A stretch of DNA of 64,000 nt from Camillea tinctor (lineage: Eukaryota > Ascomycota > Sordariomycetes > Xylariales > Xylariaceae), in the NCBI GenBank assembly GCA_022578605.1, contig MU394122.1, positions 124,001 through 188,000 on the forward strand, in the 5' to 3' direction. Within the stretch, counting starts at the first letter, position 1. Each line of letters starts with the position of its first letter. The position numbers were made by a program, and so were the translations under genes. This document shows, one piece after another, positions 25,758 through 37,215 of this stretch. The notes below the pieces were generated by a model. It ran no database searches. It had not been told where the DNA came from and saw only the letters and a program-made list of their open reading frames with translations.

Positions 25758-27713
25758 ATGGATGCTGCAACTATCGAGGAGACCAATCGCATCCGAGTCT
25801 CCTTGGGCTTGAAACCTCTACCAGTCCCTGGCGCAAGTGGTCCTCAGTTCAAAGAGAAGCAGTCAACCCCCGAAGACGAAGAGGCCGCAAGCACATTAGA
25901 AACCCGCCAAGCTGCTGCTTACGACAACTACAAGAAGATTCAGGATGCCCAAGATGCGAAGAAGCGACGCGACGAGAAAAACGCTGCCATCAAGAGAGCC
26001 CGCGATGCAGCGAAGCGCTTCGAGGTGTTGGAAGGGAAAGGATTAGGTGACGCAGACGGCGACAACGACCTCGATGCTAAATCCTGGCTTATCAACCAGA
26101 AGAAGAGACAGAAGAAAATTGACAAGGCTCGCAAGTTGGAGGAAGAACTGGCTGCTGCTGAAGCCGCCGCCGCAGCTGCAGTCCAGTACACATCGAAGGA
26201 CCTCGCCGGTGTCAAAGTCGGTCATGAAATTGGGTCTTTCGAGGATGGCGACGAGCAAATCTTGACCCTCAAAGATACCAACGTAATAGGTGATGAGGAC
26301 GAAGGTGACGAGCTTGAGAACATCAATCTACGCGAACGGGAGAAGCTCAACGAGAAGCTCGAACTGAAGAAGAAAAAGCCCGTCTACGATCCCCACCAGA
26401 TGAATGAAAGTGGCGAGCGGAATATTCTTGCTCAATATGACGAGGAAATCGATGGAAAGAAAACCAAACGATTCACCCTAGACGGGCAAGGGAATACTGT
26501 GCAGATAAGCAGCCTAGCTGGTCAAGCACAAAGCCGCCCGCTACAGAAGATTGATCTCGACTTCTTGACCGAAGATAAACCAGCGTCAGATTACCTAGAC
26601 ATTTCCGAAGTCAAAGTAAAAAAGCCCAAAAAGAAGAAGTCTAAATCGACGAGGCAACGGCCAATCGATGAAGACGATATCTTCCCTGCACAACCTGAGC
26701 CAGACCAGTCCATGGATATCGATTCCGGCGCTGCATTTGTGAGTAGAAAACGTAAGACCAATGATGACTCCATAGTCGACGACGAGGATCTGCAAGCAAC
26801 CCTAGCCGCTCAAAGAAGAGATGCTTTAAAGAAGAGAAAAAGAAACCGACCCGAAGATCTCGCTCGGCAGCTAAGAGAGGAGGCGCAGACACCAGGTACT
26901 GAAGATGAAGGTCCTCAGGAAGGTGGACTAGTCATCGATGAGATTTCTGAGTTTGTTTCGGGTTTGAAAAAGGAGGATATCGAAGACCGAAAACCTCGCA
27001 AACCAAAGTCGCCTAAGGACGCACCCATTACAGCTATGGAGGACGAATCTGACGAGGACGAGCCTATGAAAGACGGATACGATCTTGATAGCGAGGGAGT
27101 TAAACGCGAAACCTCTATCCCAGCGGAGACGGCCATCATCGGTGTTGACGAGGAAAAAACCGTGGGGTCGGGGATTGGCGCTACTCTCCAACTTCTGAAA
27201 GAGCGCCAGTTGCTAAAGGATTCACATGGAGGGGAGTTGAACGAAAAGCTCCGACAGCAGCAATTATTCATTGCCGAGAAGAAGCAACGCATCAATGAAA
27301 TCGAACAGGAGGCACGCAACCAACGCGAGCGTGACCGTAGAAGTGGAAAACTCGACCGTATGTCTGTACGAGAGAGAGAGGAGTGGGCCCGTCAGCAAAA
27401 TAACATTCGAGACCAACACACATCCCGACAGATGGTCGAGTTGTTCAACAAGGGTTACAAGCCTAACGTGGAGCTGAGATACAACGATGAATTCGGTAGA
27501 GAACTAGACCAGAAAGCTGCCTTCAAACATCTCAGCCATCAGTTCCATGGCAAAGGCAGCGGCAAGGGCAAGACTGACAAGCGCCTCAAGAAGATAGAAG
27601 ACGAGAAACGCCGTGAAGCTCAGAGCATGCTAGATGCAAGCTCCGGAGGTATGAGCGGAGCCACGGCCCAGCAGACGAAGAAGAGGAAGGAAGCTGGCGT
27701 GCGACTAGGTTAA
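25758..27713 (+). CDS. SNU66: SART1/Snu66 family U4/U6.U5 tri-snRNP protein
   Basis: Component of the U4/U6.U5 tri-snRNP needed for spliceosome activation; nuclear. Intron-free, 651 aa. The N-terminus MDAATIEETNRIRVSLGLKP carries the conserved SLGLKPLPVP motif. Highly charged helical regions follow: EARQAAAYDNYKKIQDA-like and KSWLINQKKRQKKIDKARKL, then LREREKLNEKLELKKKKPVY. The middle is acidic and Lys-rich, with KPKKKKSK and KRKTNDDS segments. The conserved C-terminus includes RREEWARQQNN-like, RQMVELFNKGYKPNVELRYN and FGRELDQKAAFKHLSHQFHG, ending in a basic tail. Length is shorter than human SART1 (800 aa) but typical for moulds. Confidence 0.93.
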   Translation: MDAATIEETNRIRVSLGLKPLPVPGASGPQFKEKQSTPEDEEAASTLETRQAAAYDNYKKIQDAQDAKKRRDEKNAAIKRARDAAKRFEVLEGKGLGDADGDNDLDAKSWLINQKKRQKKIDKARKLEEELAAAEAAAAAAVQYTSKDLAGVKVGHEIGSFEDGDEQILTLKDTNVIGDEDEGDELENINLREREKLNEKLELKKKKPVYDPHQMNESGERNILAQYDEEIDGKKTKRFTLDGQGNTVQISSLAGQAQSRPLQKIDLDFLTEDKPASDYLDISEVKVKKPKKKKSKSTRQRPIDEDDIFPAQPEPDQSMDIDSGAAFVSRKRKTNDDSIVDDEDLQATLAAQRRDALKKRKRNRPEDLARQLREEAQTPGTEDEGPQEGGLVIDEISEFVSGLKKEDIEDRKPRKPKSPKDAPITAMEDESDEDEPMKDGYDLDSEGVKRETSIPAETAIIGVDEEKTVGSGIGATLQLLKERQLLKDSHGGELNEKLRQQQLFIAEKKQRINEIEQEARNQRERDRRSGKLDRMSVREREEWARQQNNIRDQHTSRQMVELFNKGYKPNVELRYNDEFGRELDQKAAFKHLSHQFHGKGSGKGKTDKRLKKIEDEKRREAQSMLDASSGGMSGATAQQTKKRKEAGVRLG

Positions 27714-28442
27714 AGGGGCGGTTTACATACATTTTTAAAAGGTGCTTCTCCCTTGTACACGTATCACTTATTAATATACCATCGCTAACAAATGAGCCTA
27801 AGTTGCCCGTTTCCTTTGCAACAGTCTTCGTGGAAGTTTCCACGTCCCATAATCTTTTGTTACCGGAACTAGGCGATGAAGTCATCCCTAGTTTCGCTTC
27901 CTTTCTTTCACCATTTTGACTTCTGCTCGGTACTTTCCACCTTCTCCTTACCTAATGTAGGCCACCTGCTACTCACCAGCATAGAGCAACCACACATGGG
28001 AAAATTGTGACACCTAGCAACACTCCCGTGTTTCGTAGCTTTCATTGGCAAGGCCAAGTATCTCACGATATGATCGTATTTGTGATCACCTCATTTAACT
28101 ACTAACCCGTCAGTCGAGTCAGATTCTTATATTACCAGTCCAACAGAACGCGAAACAAGGCAATCGGCTCCGAGTCTATATTAAGCCTAATGAAGACGTA
28201 TGGACTTGATTGGGCCACAGTCTAACATTCACATATAGTAGAACACATCACCTCTCGAAGTACCCGTATTCTAGGTGTTATATAGTTATCTTGTTAGGTC
28301 ACTAACACACTTATTTAGCAAGCAACTCGTTTCATATATTGAAAGGCAGGTATGCACAGGGAAATAAATATCCAATCAATTATCTAGCGAACGTGCCATA
28401 TGAATCTACATATCCAAAAAGACATAACTATTCTACTCCCCT
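27714..28442. other. Convergent intergenic region
   Basis: 3' ends of SART1 (+) and an uncharacterised gene (-). AT-rich, with no exon recognised. Confidence 0.5.
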
Positions 28443-29246
28443 TTATTTTTGATCAGCAGCTTTCTTCTCCAAAACCTCAAAATCTACTAAGCCTGGCAAC
28501 CAGATCGGCTTAGGTGCAAGCAACTCGCTCCCACTACTCCGGCAGCTGTTCTCCGGGGTCTTATAGCTGGTCGACGCAGAGTCGCTCGAAGCCGGGTGGC
28601 TACGGCTGCTACTATCGTCAAGTCTCAGTATCTCGAAAAAAGAAAGGTGAAAGCCAGCCACGTCGCCACGCCCCACGCTATTATTATTGCTGCTGCTATT
28701 GTGCGAAGGTGACCTGCGCGCCGCGGGCGTCGAGCCCATAGCTCGTTTGATTATCTCGTTAGCACTAGTGATACGGCTCTGGGGACGCTCAAAGAATTTC
28801 TTACGCCAACGCAGCCGACTGCGGAAAACATGTTAAACACCCTGATCCTGACCTTCATCCTCATCCTCGCTCTCACTACTACTATTCTCCCACGCTGGGA
28901 AGCTGTGCTTGTTGGCCTTGCGTGGCGCGCCCGGACACTCGTCCACGCTGGACAGCGTGGCCTGGTGCGGAGGCGTGTGAGGCGTCGCGCAGAGTGAGGT
29001 AGAGGGGATCGGCGTGCGTGGACGTTCAATGGTTGGCCCTGAGAGACGCATGAGGCGGATCCGTGTGCGCAGGGGCAAGCGAAACTCACCTGTGAATGTC
29101 GTCGTCGTGCCCGTAGCACTACCGGCCGGGGTCGTGGTCTCGGTATCCATGGAGGACCACGAGGACAACTCGATGGCGTTGCTTTGTGGGCTTGAGAGTT
29201 TGCCACGGCCAGCGGGCGTTGGGGTCGATGAGCGGGAGTTGGACAT
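28443..29246 (-). CDS. Uncharacterised Ser/Pro-rich protein, splicing uncertain
   Basis: Two reading frames appear to belong together. The upstream one (29246 to about 28833) encodes MSNSRSSTPTPAGRGKLSSP... with RPRTPIPSTSLCATPHTPP and PRKANKHSFPAWENSSSESE. The downstream frame is open from about 28831 and encodes RWRKKFFERPQSRITSANEI and then a Ser-rich tail ending EVLEKKAADQK. One in-frame join is a weak GTGGGA donor at 28893 with the acceptor ending at 28819, which makes 242 aa but drops the acidic SSSESEDEDEG stretch. Otherwise the first frame ends alone at 28833 (137 aa), or a frameshift separates them. The short basic block and lack of hydrophobic spans suggest a soluble, possibly nuclear protein. 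Function unknown. Confidence 0.5.
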
Positions 29247-30154
29247 TTTGCTTAGAGGTTTTTGTCTTTGGCTATTTGTGAAAAGAGAGGTTCGAGTAGG
29301 TAGTGGAAGTTTGCGAGTTCTGTCTAAGACTCCAACTGAGAGATTTCGATTTTTTGGGCGAGTATACTTACCTTGTTGAAGTCTGATGGGTAGCTGTGAA
29401 ACTGTTGTTTAGTTTTGTTGCTCTAGAACTGATGATGCTGATGAGAAACTGTCGTTGGGATAAGCTGGGAGTTTGTTACGACTTATATACACGAACTGCC
29501 GGCCTATTGCTTCTTGTAGTATGCAAAACAGCTGGACAAAGGTGCGAGTTCCTTGTGGTTGCACAACAATTCCATTCAGCAGATCGCCCGGTGCCCCTGG
29601 GCCTATCAAGGGATCCTTTGTTCATAATCACATGGCTGCCACCTGGCTTTCGTTGGTTGTTTCGAAATTAAGAAATATGTTGTTCGCTAGATAAAGACTT
29701 CGACACAATGCATGGTGAGGTCTTTGCAACATTTGCTGAGAGAAATGTATAATAAATAGGTGGACAAAGTAAAGAGAAAGGGATTGTTCGTCAGGAAGAG
29801 AGCTTTCGAACTCCATAACTCTAGTTTAATCCATAGCTTTTAGAGAAGGGAAATGTGATAGCTCAAGTGATTTGAAGATGGTATGTCGCTTGAGAATGTT
29901 ACGTCCCAGTCAGGGGGATAACTATATAATACAGAATTGGGTCACAATGATCACTTGGTCATTGTGAGAATTTTTTGGTCTCATGGTACAATGGGGTTCC
30001 CAACACCTATTGTAACATACACATGGAAGATACGTAAAATTAGTTATATTTAGAGGTTCGAGAAAAAAAAAAGAATGCTAATGCATAGGATAATGTCTTT
30101 CTCTCGCGAAAATCGCGTAGGTACCTATGTGTTCTCCGACTATCGAGCATCCCT
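29247..30154. other. Intergenic region
   Basis: Promoter side of the Ser/Pro-rich protein gene and 3' end of the small Cys-containing gene (both -). AT-rich, with no exon recognised. Confidence 0.45.
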
Positions 30155-30520
30155 TTACAGATCATCCCAATACCGACGGCGTACATGGTCGTTGTCGTAA
30201 GCATCGAACTGGCTGTACACATCGTTCTCATAATAAGCTCCGAGCCCGCTGCCGCGTACATGGTCGTTGTCATAGCTATCGAACAGCTCGCGCACGTCGT
30301 CTCCGTCATAGTTTCCGAACCGGCTTCTGCACCCTTCGCACTTGTACACGTCGACCTTCTGCGGCGGGTGCTGGACCCGGAGATCTCGGCACAGGATGGG
30401 CGGAATGCGGGTTTCCGCTGCCCTCCTGCACACGATGATTTCGTGCGCGGCCCACGAGCCCGGGACTATGTGGCCCCCGTCTTGCTGGCACCATTCGACC
30501 TTTGTGGTGTGGAAACACAT
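30155..30520 (-). CDS. Small Cys-containing protein with C-terminal tandem repeat
   Basis: Single exon, 121 aa. I recognise no named family. The N-terminal half has spaced Cys residues (MCFHTTKVEWCQQDGGHIVP, then IIVCRRA, ILCRDL) and ends with YKCEGCRSRFG, a possible small metal-binding site. The C-terminal half holds two imperfect copies of about 27 residues, each with FD(S/A)YDNDHVR. The copies are also visible in DNA, 82 bases apart, at about 30181 and 30263. No signal peptide or membrane span is seen. Short MC(x)H-starting fungal proteins of this style are common, but their role is unknown. Confidence 0.6.
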   Translation of the reverse strand: MCFHTTKVEWCQQDGGHIVPGSWAAHEIIVCRRAAETRIPPILCRDLRVQHPPQKVDVYKCEGCRSRFGNYDGDDVRELFDSYDNDHVRGSGLGAYYENDVYSQFDAYDNDHVRRRYWDDL

Positions 30521-31118
30521 GGAGTGAATGTTCCGGTTTTTTTTTTCTAGGGTTGGGATATGTCGAGTATCGTAGTAAGTGAAAATTCGTTGATGTGTAA
30601 AATTGAAAATGAAAAGGCAGACAAGAGTAGAGGTAGAGGAAGAGAATAGGAGTTTATCAGCTCCTTTTTATGCTATTTTCAGTGTTGTGTTGAACGCATG
30701 AATGGACATGGCTTCTCACGGCTGATATTGGCATAACCTACCTAACTATGAGTTTATATTGCATCACATACAATGGGCTGTCTTTTCAATATGACAGACT
30801 AATTAGTTAGTATATGGTGTCACCATCTAAATTCTATAAAGACTTTGCGTTTTCTGATATAACCTATGTGTGTTTTGCTGTCTAGACTTCATGCTGGAAT
30901 AAACTTCCACTACGTGCAATACTCCCTTACCCTTTAGGTTACCTCTTACATGCCTCTAATTCTCAAATTAGACACTCACTTGACATTCGACAGTCACTAG
31001 GAGATAATCAACATTTGTGGTTTGCTTGTAGGCCGCCCGAAGCGTGTTTTTGTCTTGATTGGTCATAACATAGTACGCATACATCATAAGCTCAGAGCTT
31101 CCATGATCAGCTTAAAAC
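30521..31118. other. Intergenic region
   Basis: AT-rich promoter of the small Cys-containing gene (-) and 3' end of the epoxide hydrolase gene (-). No exon recognised. Confidence 0.45.
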
Positions 31119-32375
31119 CTAGAGAGAAGGTTTCTTGAGATCGCTCCCGAGAACGGTCTCCAGGAAGTCACCGAGGTGCTTGTTCGACTCCTCGGGTTTT
31201 TGAATCATAACCCAGTGCGACGCACCCGCGACCACTTCCTTCTTGAGGCCGGCCGCGAAGTACTTCTCCTGGCCGTCCGCGAGCGACGGCACCAGCACCG
31301 AGTCCAGCTCGGCCATGACGATCATGGCGGGGACCTTGAACTTGAAGTCGGCGTACTCGGCAGCGATGGGGAGCTCATCCTGGCCGTTGAGCTCGCGCGT
31401 GCGGTACCAGTTGCACGGCCCGCGGAACCCGTTGCGCGAGTACTCCTTGGCGTAATGGGCCATCATCTCGGCGTCGACGAAAGGCGGCGGGCCGACGTTG
31501 GCCAGGCGCTCTGGGTAGAGGCCGTGCTCCGGAGCGAAGATGGCCTGGCCGTCGGGCGTCCTGCCGCCGTACAGACCGTTCAAGAATGCTAATATCTTCT
31601 CGGGCGACTTGCCGACGGCAGCCTCGTTATCGCCCCTGGCAAAGGAAATCTGGTAGCCGAACTGCGGCATACGCTCGGCGAGCTGCTCGGTGGTCACTAC
31701 AAAAGGGAGTCAGAAACTGCTATTGGGTAACATTTGCGTTCCCCGCTTCATGTTCAGGATGTGGTAATTAATGTGCTTGGCCAGGATAAGCAATATCACC
31801 CCCCAAGGTAGGCAGCAGGCTAGAAGGGGGGCCATGTGGGGAGTCAAATCAATAAATCTTAGAATCACTCACTGACGAAGGGCACTGGCGGGGTGAATGG
31901 CACACAGTAACTGAAGACGGCTCGGATGAGCTCAGGATAGTACATAGTCATTCGCCAGATGAAGAACCCGCCCCAGTCGTGGCCACCGAGGATGACGGGC
32001 TGGTCGGTCTCGGCCTTAATGAGGGTGGCGATGTGGGCAGTGATCTTCTTCATCGTGTACTCCTCGAAAGCCTCAGGGGCGGAGGTCTGTCCGTAGCCCA
32101 GCATATCCGGGACGATAACCTGCAAACCCAGGGATGTCAGGTAAGGGACTTGGTAACGCCATCCCATACCTAGATCGGGCCTGTCCTTTTTATTTAGTTA
32201 CGGCCACATGTGGGATGCGGGCAAAGAAGTGTAGTTACCAGCCGTGGATGAGAACTGCAGTAGCAACAGGCTTGCCTTCTGGCTTTGCCAACATGTAATG
32301 GTAGGTGAAATCTCCGATTTTGAGGAATTTATGTTCCACCCGGGAATCATTAGGAGTTAGAGCGTCGACCGCCAT
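31119..32375 (-). CDS. Epoxide hydrolase (alpha/beta hydrolase fold)
   Basis: Adds water to epoxides to give diols; soluble, likely detoxification or lipid metabolism. Exons in transcript order are 32375-32239, 32180-31873 and 31696-31119, giving 340 aa. The start is MAVDALTPNDSRVEHKFLKI. The oxyanion-hole motif HGWP is at 44-47, split by intron 1. The nucleophile Asp114 sits in GGHDWGG. The cap domain has the lid segment RNGFRGPCNWYRTRELNG with a Tyr that can donate to the epoxide ring. The catalytic acid region is VPAMIVMAELDSVLVPSL and the catalytic His309 is in AGASHWVMIQKPEE. These fit epoxide hydrolases better than haloalkane dehalogenases or esterases, but some relatives hydrolyse other substrates. 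There is no backbone enzyme nearby. Confidence 0.9.
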
Positions 32376-34326
32376 CCTAAGACGGTGTGAAGATAGCTTC
32401 AATAGTGGCGATAAGAGTTCTTATTTTTCTTTTTCTTCTTCTCCTTCTCAGGAGATTGTAGAATTTGATAGGTAAAGTTGTAAGAAGTGGAGGGTTGAAA
32501 GGAAGGGAAGAGACTTATATATAGAGAGACCGAAGTCAATCACTTAGCTTTATAAGACATAGATATCTATGACCCTTCGGCAAACAGGGGTATTCAGTAA
32601 ACAGAACCATCGGGATAACAAGTACAAAATGCAAAGGCTACCAGGGTTCTAGGGTTTCATGCTAGCCAAGAGGAACTGGTGGGTCAAGTATGTGAATGAG
32701 ATATTGATAAGTACACAGGTAGGCAGGTGGTTAAGTAAGGCAGGTTTCTCCCCTCCCCTTATGTGGCATCACGTAAGGAATACGAAAACTGTAGTTATTA
32801 TTGATAATAACATCGTCCGAGTTGTAGTAAATGCGGGTAGTTTACTTGACGCAAGAACCCTGAAGTTTTCTTTCTGCTATCAGCTAGGTTATCAAATAAG
32901 CCTCGGCTATAGCCGTCTTGGGTAAGTGTTCAGACACTTTTAGTTAGGTTCAGAAAAATGAAATGGTCCGGAACTATAACTTGCTATTTAGTATCGAACC
33001 TATCGTAGTGTATGATGTCCTCTCAAGCCTCGGTATGTTTGTTAGCAGGTTGGTTACACCGTTTCTTCTCACCACGGACTAGGTATAGGGTAACTCTGCA
33101 TAACATACGAGAAGGGGTTGACGGTCCGTGTGCTACAGTTGCACACGAGTGCGAATGCGACGGGGTTGAGGAGGAAGACCCCACGGCTAAGAAGCACCAC
33201 GGAGAGATAGTTAGCAGTTTCCGGCAGCGGCACGGCCTTAGAACGGCGCCGTTGATCTCCCGGATCTCCCGCGATTTGTGCAACATACTATATGTCACTA
33301 AGTCCTGTTGTACTAGACTGCACTAACTTAAGTTGCTGCATCAGTATCTGATTGGAAGTTTTGATAGTATCTGATCATACTTAAGGAATATAGCTCTCTC
33401 TTATGGGCATGAAATTAAACAGACGTTCTTCGCATGCCAAACCGTAACATACAGGTAACCATTCATTAAATGCGGTGTAAGTCCTTTGTTCAAGTTTTTG
33501 AGAAAGAAAAGAAGAAGAAGAACATAGAGGGGAGGAATGATATCGTCAAAGCGTGCTTTATCGTTTTACTTAACCCGTGTACCTACTAGGGAGCAGTTTA
33601 TAAGAAGGTCGAATATAGGTCTAGAAAGATAGTTTATCGTTGTCACTGGACTTGGGATTGCACCGCACCCAACGGAATTAGTGATATACTGGATCGGGTT
33701 AGGTTCAAACCTCGGCTTGAACCCACTAGAACTCGGTCTTGCAATCCATAAATAGAAAAGATTCGGGGACTTTTTTATCTTCTTCTCTTTAGTTTCGATT
33801 ACCAATCAAGGCAACTTTCAGATATAGGGTGTGACGGAACCAGCAGACGATCTGACGGTGGAGGTAGAGACGCTTGCCCGCTGGAGGGGTCTCTTAGAAC
33901 GGTAGTCGGTGCGGTATGATGGGCGGAGGGGGATAGCTTGGGGCCTTTATTCATCTTATTCGAGTGGATGTCATGGGAATCAAAATGTAGGATGATATAA
34001 AATTCCAAGCGATTTCTATCTCTATAGATCTCAAATGGTCAGTAACCAACTTAACTCAGGGTCTTAGATCTTGGCAACGGGCTCGATCGCCGTTATAAGT
34101 CGGTCAGAGAATATAACTACGTTACTAATCATGAGGCAAAACTGTCATATAAGAAAAAGGCTTCGGCTATTGAAGCCGTAATCTTGGGCACACATGGACT
34201 CGCTCAGCTCACTCGCTCTAATCTAAGCAATCCTCTCCTCCTTTTCGATATCAAATCAAACCTGAGTACGTTGAGTTAAAAGACCTAATTCGAGACCGCA
34301 ACAGGCATATGAAACATATGAGCTAA
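32376..34326. other. Intergenic region, no intact gene
   Basis: Promoter of the epoxide hydrolase gene (-), then about 1.5 kb of AT-rich sequence. Short open frames around 33.0-33.3 and 33.6-34.0 kb show no family resemblance. Its position beside a decayed gene suggests eroded sequence. Confidence 0.4.
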
Positions 34327-34904
34327 GTGACTAAAGTTCGTCAGACACCATGGCCGAAGCCCTTCATTTCAGTTCAAGCTGAAGACAATCGAGCGACTAG
34401 AAGCGTCTGGTTTGGAGTATACGTTGCTACACAACGGCATCTTTCTCGACTATCTTGTATGGCTTCGGGTGCCCTCGCACCTATACATAGAGTCCCTATG
34501 GTTTCAGCTGCGAGACGACCTGGCGGTCATCCCCGGTGACGGCAACGATACGCTCATCTTCACAAATTCTAGCGATGTCGCCAAATTCGTTGCGGCTGTG
34601 CTCGATTTACCGAAATGGGAGAAGAGATACTCGATTATTGGGGACCGGCTGACTATGAACGACGTAGTGGGAGGAAGGAAAGTGCACGATGCTGCCGCGG
34701 AATCCGAACGAGCTCGATGACAGCGAATTCGAAGCCAGAGCAGGACTGGGGCCAATGTGGTATCGCGCGTCTCTAGGGCTCTTAATTATGGATGGGGTGG
34801 CTGATCTCGACCCGGATCAGTCACTAAATAAGGTCTTCCCAGATATCAAGGCTATGTCGGTCCGGGATGCTGTCACCCAGTGGAAGCTTGTTGGGCCTAA
34901 GTAG
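34327..34904 (+). pseudogene. Decayed NmrA-like/isoflavone-reductase-like gene
   Basis: Pieces of one NmrA-like family protein lie in three successive frames. Frame 1 at about 34333-34375 gives a TPWPKPFIS stretch. Frame 2 at about 34377-34719 gives KTIERLEASGLEYTLLHNGI, then FTNSSDVAKFVAAVLDLPKW and RYSIIGDRLTMNDVV. Frame 3 at about 34689-34904 gives ASLGLLIMDGVADLDPDQS and then VFPDIKAMSVRDAVTQWKL, a normal family C-terminus. Two frameshifts (near 34376 and 34690-34720) break the gene, and the N-terminal dinucleotide-binding Rossmann segment with GxxGxxG is not found upstream. So the copy is both truncated and frameshifted. In intact relatives this family binds NAD(P)(H) as a reductase or redox sensor. 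Part of the first break could be an undetected intron, but no good splice pair is evident. Confidence 0.7.
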
Positions 34905-35171
34905 TGGGTGATGGTGTGTGTACAACACATAGTGAAGCTCAACCGGAGTCTGGAATATTAAAATCAAGGTTGAGCGAGCCTGAGATAAGAAGGACTTCAG
35001 GACATATAAATATACAAGGGTATCGATACCTAGGTACCGAAGCGCATAACATTGAACCTTTAAGCTTAGGCTCTCTTGCCTGGTGCTTTTAGGTTAAGAG
35101 GTTTAGGTAGGTACTTCCCTTCTTAGATACTTTAAGTGCTACCTAAAATATATAGAGCAAGGCAACTACAA

Positions 35172-35203
35172 CTGCATCTACATCTGCATCTGCATCTGCA
35201 TCT
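35172..35203 (+). repeat. (CTGCAT)n hexamer repeat
   Basis: About five imperfect units of CTGCAT (one unit is CTACAT) lie upstream of the gene at 35722. Confidence 0.75.
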
Positions 35204-35270
35204 AACTTTGAGATTGATCGTACCTGCCTTCCATTTCTCAAAAAATAATTCATCAATTTATCAGACACTT

Positions 35271-35294
35271 ATTTTATTTTATTTTATTTTATTT
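35271..35294 (+). repeat. (ATTTT)n pentamer repeat
   Basis: Nearly five tandem ATTTT units. Confidence 0.75.
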
Positions 35295-35721
35295 AAATTT
35301 AGATCTCGAGTAACCTTAAACCCTTTCCATGGCGGGCATTAGACTTTACATCCCACATCTTCCCTTTTACTACTTTACATACGCTCATGATAACATACGA
35401 ACACGCCTATCTATCTGTGTTGTGGAATTACCCATATCCCAGGTAACTAAGATACATATTTCATGTCCAGTAACCTAGGTACATCATCCAGAAACAGTGT
35501 TCCAACCAGTTACCATCACAACGACTCTTCTGCATCGTTGCAGCCCTTCGTTTATTTATCTCTTCCTTTCTTCCTGTCCTGGCTTCCTTCTTTCTTTCTT
35601 TCTCTCTTAACGGTCAACTTATTCTTCGTAACATCAAGAGAGAGAGAGGGAGAAAGAGAAATACCAAATCATTAGATACACCCACCTACCTCAGGAATCT
35701 GGCACATCCGTAACCAGCAAT

Positions 35722-36330
35722 ATGGCATCCACTCCCAAGAAGGACGAGGGCCTTAACCTCGCCAAAGTTGGCCTCAGCGACAAAGATATCCAAGTAGTCG
35801 CGAAGGCTTGGTTGTGCATTAAGGAAATCAAGGACGGCGAGCCTAAGGTATGCCCTTTTACATGTTTTATAGGTATTTCTTTTTCATGAAAGAACCTACT
35901 CGAATCAATAACTTTAAAAAGAAATCTCACTAAATTATCAACTCAGGTCAACTTCGACAAGCTCAAAGAACTCGTTCCCTACGCCAGCGCCGACTCGGCA
36001 GCCCACTGCTGGAGACGCATCGCGAACAAGCTCGCCCTCTTGTCCGCTCCCCCGTCCAGCGCGTCCAACGCCCAGGAAGTGTCAACCCCCACTCCCAGCA
36101 AAAACAAAGCCCCGGGCAGCGCCGACAAGCAGAGGACCTTCGGTCGCCCGCACAAGCGCAAGCCTCGCCCCAGTCTCGGCGATGCCGAGGACCAGAAGGA
36201 CTCGGATGGCGATGATGACGAGATGCCACCTACTCCGATGCCGACGGCCAAGCGGCAGCGAACCGGCAAGAAGAGCTACAGCAATGTTGGCAGCAAGGCG
36301 GATATGACGATGGACGAGGATGAGGCTTGA
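35722..36330 (+). CDS. Small basic/acidic, probably nuclear protein
   Basis: Two exons, 35722-35847 and 35947-36330, with a GTATGC donor and an ACTCAG acceptor, phase 0, giving 169 aa. The N-terminal 75 residues look folded: LAKVGLSDKDIQVVAKAWLC, IKEIKDGEPK and VNFDKLKELVPYASADSAAH, ending CWRRIANKLALL. The helix pattern resembles a small Myb/SANT-like or histone-associated fold. The C-terminal half is disordered, with a basic patch (GRPHKRKPRP, an AT-hook-like GRP core), an acidic patch (DGDDDEMP) and a second basic patch (AKRQRTGKK). This suggests a nuclear chromatin or DNA-associated protein, which is inference. I do not recognise a named family. Confidence 0.75.
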
Positions 36331-37215
36331 GTATGAGGATTACCATCTGAACCTCATTGTCCTCGACGGAAGACTTGAGATGGACATGTCCCGTATTTTG
36401 TTATGAGGCACCACACTTTACTCAATCTGAACCCCCCCTCCCCTTCAGATAACCTCACGGGGTATAATCTGGTCGTTTCTTTTTCTTAATCTGTTTCTTT
36501 CGCGTTTCTTTTTCATCTTTCTTTTTCTTCATGAATCTGGCACAACTCGTACTGTGCTCATGACGACGACGTATATCTATACCTCCGTACATGTTGCCTT
36601 TCGGTCCCACCTAAGGCTTAGAGGTTAGACATATACCTACCTCACCTGCCTTGCACTACTGTTCATGCTCTCTTTCTACCATTCGAGCTTTAGCTAGTTC
36701 AGTCAAGGCTATTTACTTGCATTCTCGATAGCACGCATATGCACTCAATACGACGCGATGATCACACAAACTTGATCCTAAAATTCTGACTTGTAATATG
36801 TTTTTTCTTCTTCTTTTAGGTTAAATCATGACATATCTTCCGAGAAGGCTTATGACAGGCTGACTGACAGACATAGATGGGCGTCATCCAAAGAGAATAA
36901 ATCCAACTCCTTACACAACTGACTGACCAATCAGCAAAGCATGATTTTTACTAGTGCGAAGATAGAATCCTAACCTGAGGTGCAAGACCTTCATGTCATT
37001 CCCTGTGCTGTAACTCGAGAAAGGCACAGCAGTCACTGAAGGCTTTACATTCTACTATGTTATATTTAACAACATATTTATGTCCCTAGCTAATTCCTTC
37101 GACTCTTCCCACCTAGAGTATATGTACGTTAAGGCCCGCCATATTCTCTGGCGATACACTTGGCCCTATATTATTCCATTTCTCATTCGAGCCGATGTAG
37201 CAAAACGACCTCAGC
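36331..37215. other. Intergenic region
   Basis: 3' end of the previous gene and promoter of the small membrane protein gene. T/C-rich, with no exon recognised. Confidence 0.45.

Larger units (their letters stand above)
34905..35721. other. Intergenic region
   Basis: No exon recognised. It contains two microsatellites and a CT-rich tract near 35560-35615 just ahead of the small nuclear-type gene at 35722. Confidence 0.45.

Noticed and set aside
33700..33735. Inverted words GGTTCAAACC/GGCTTGAACCC resembling a T-loop
   Set aside because: No complementary acceptor stem or anticodon arm; probably chance.
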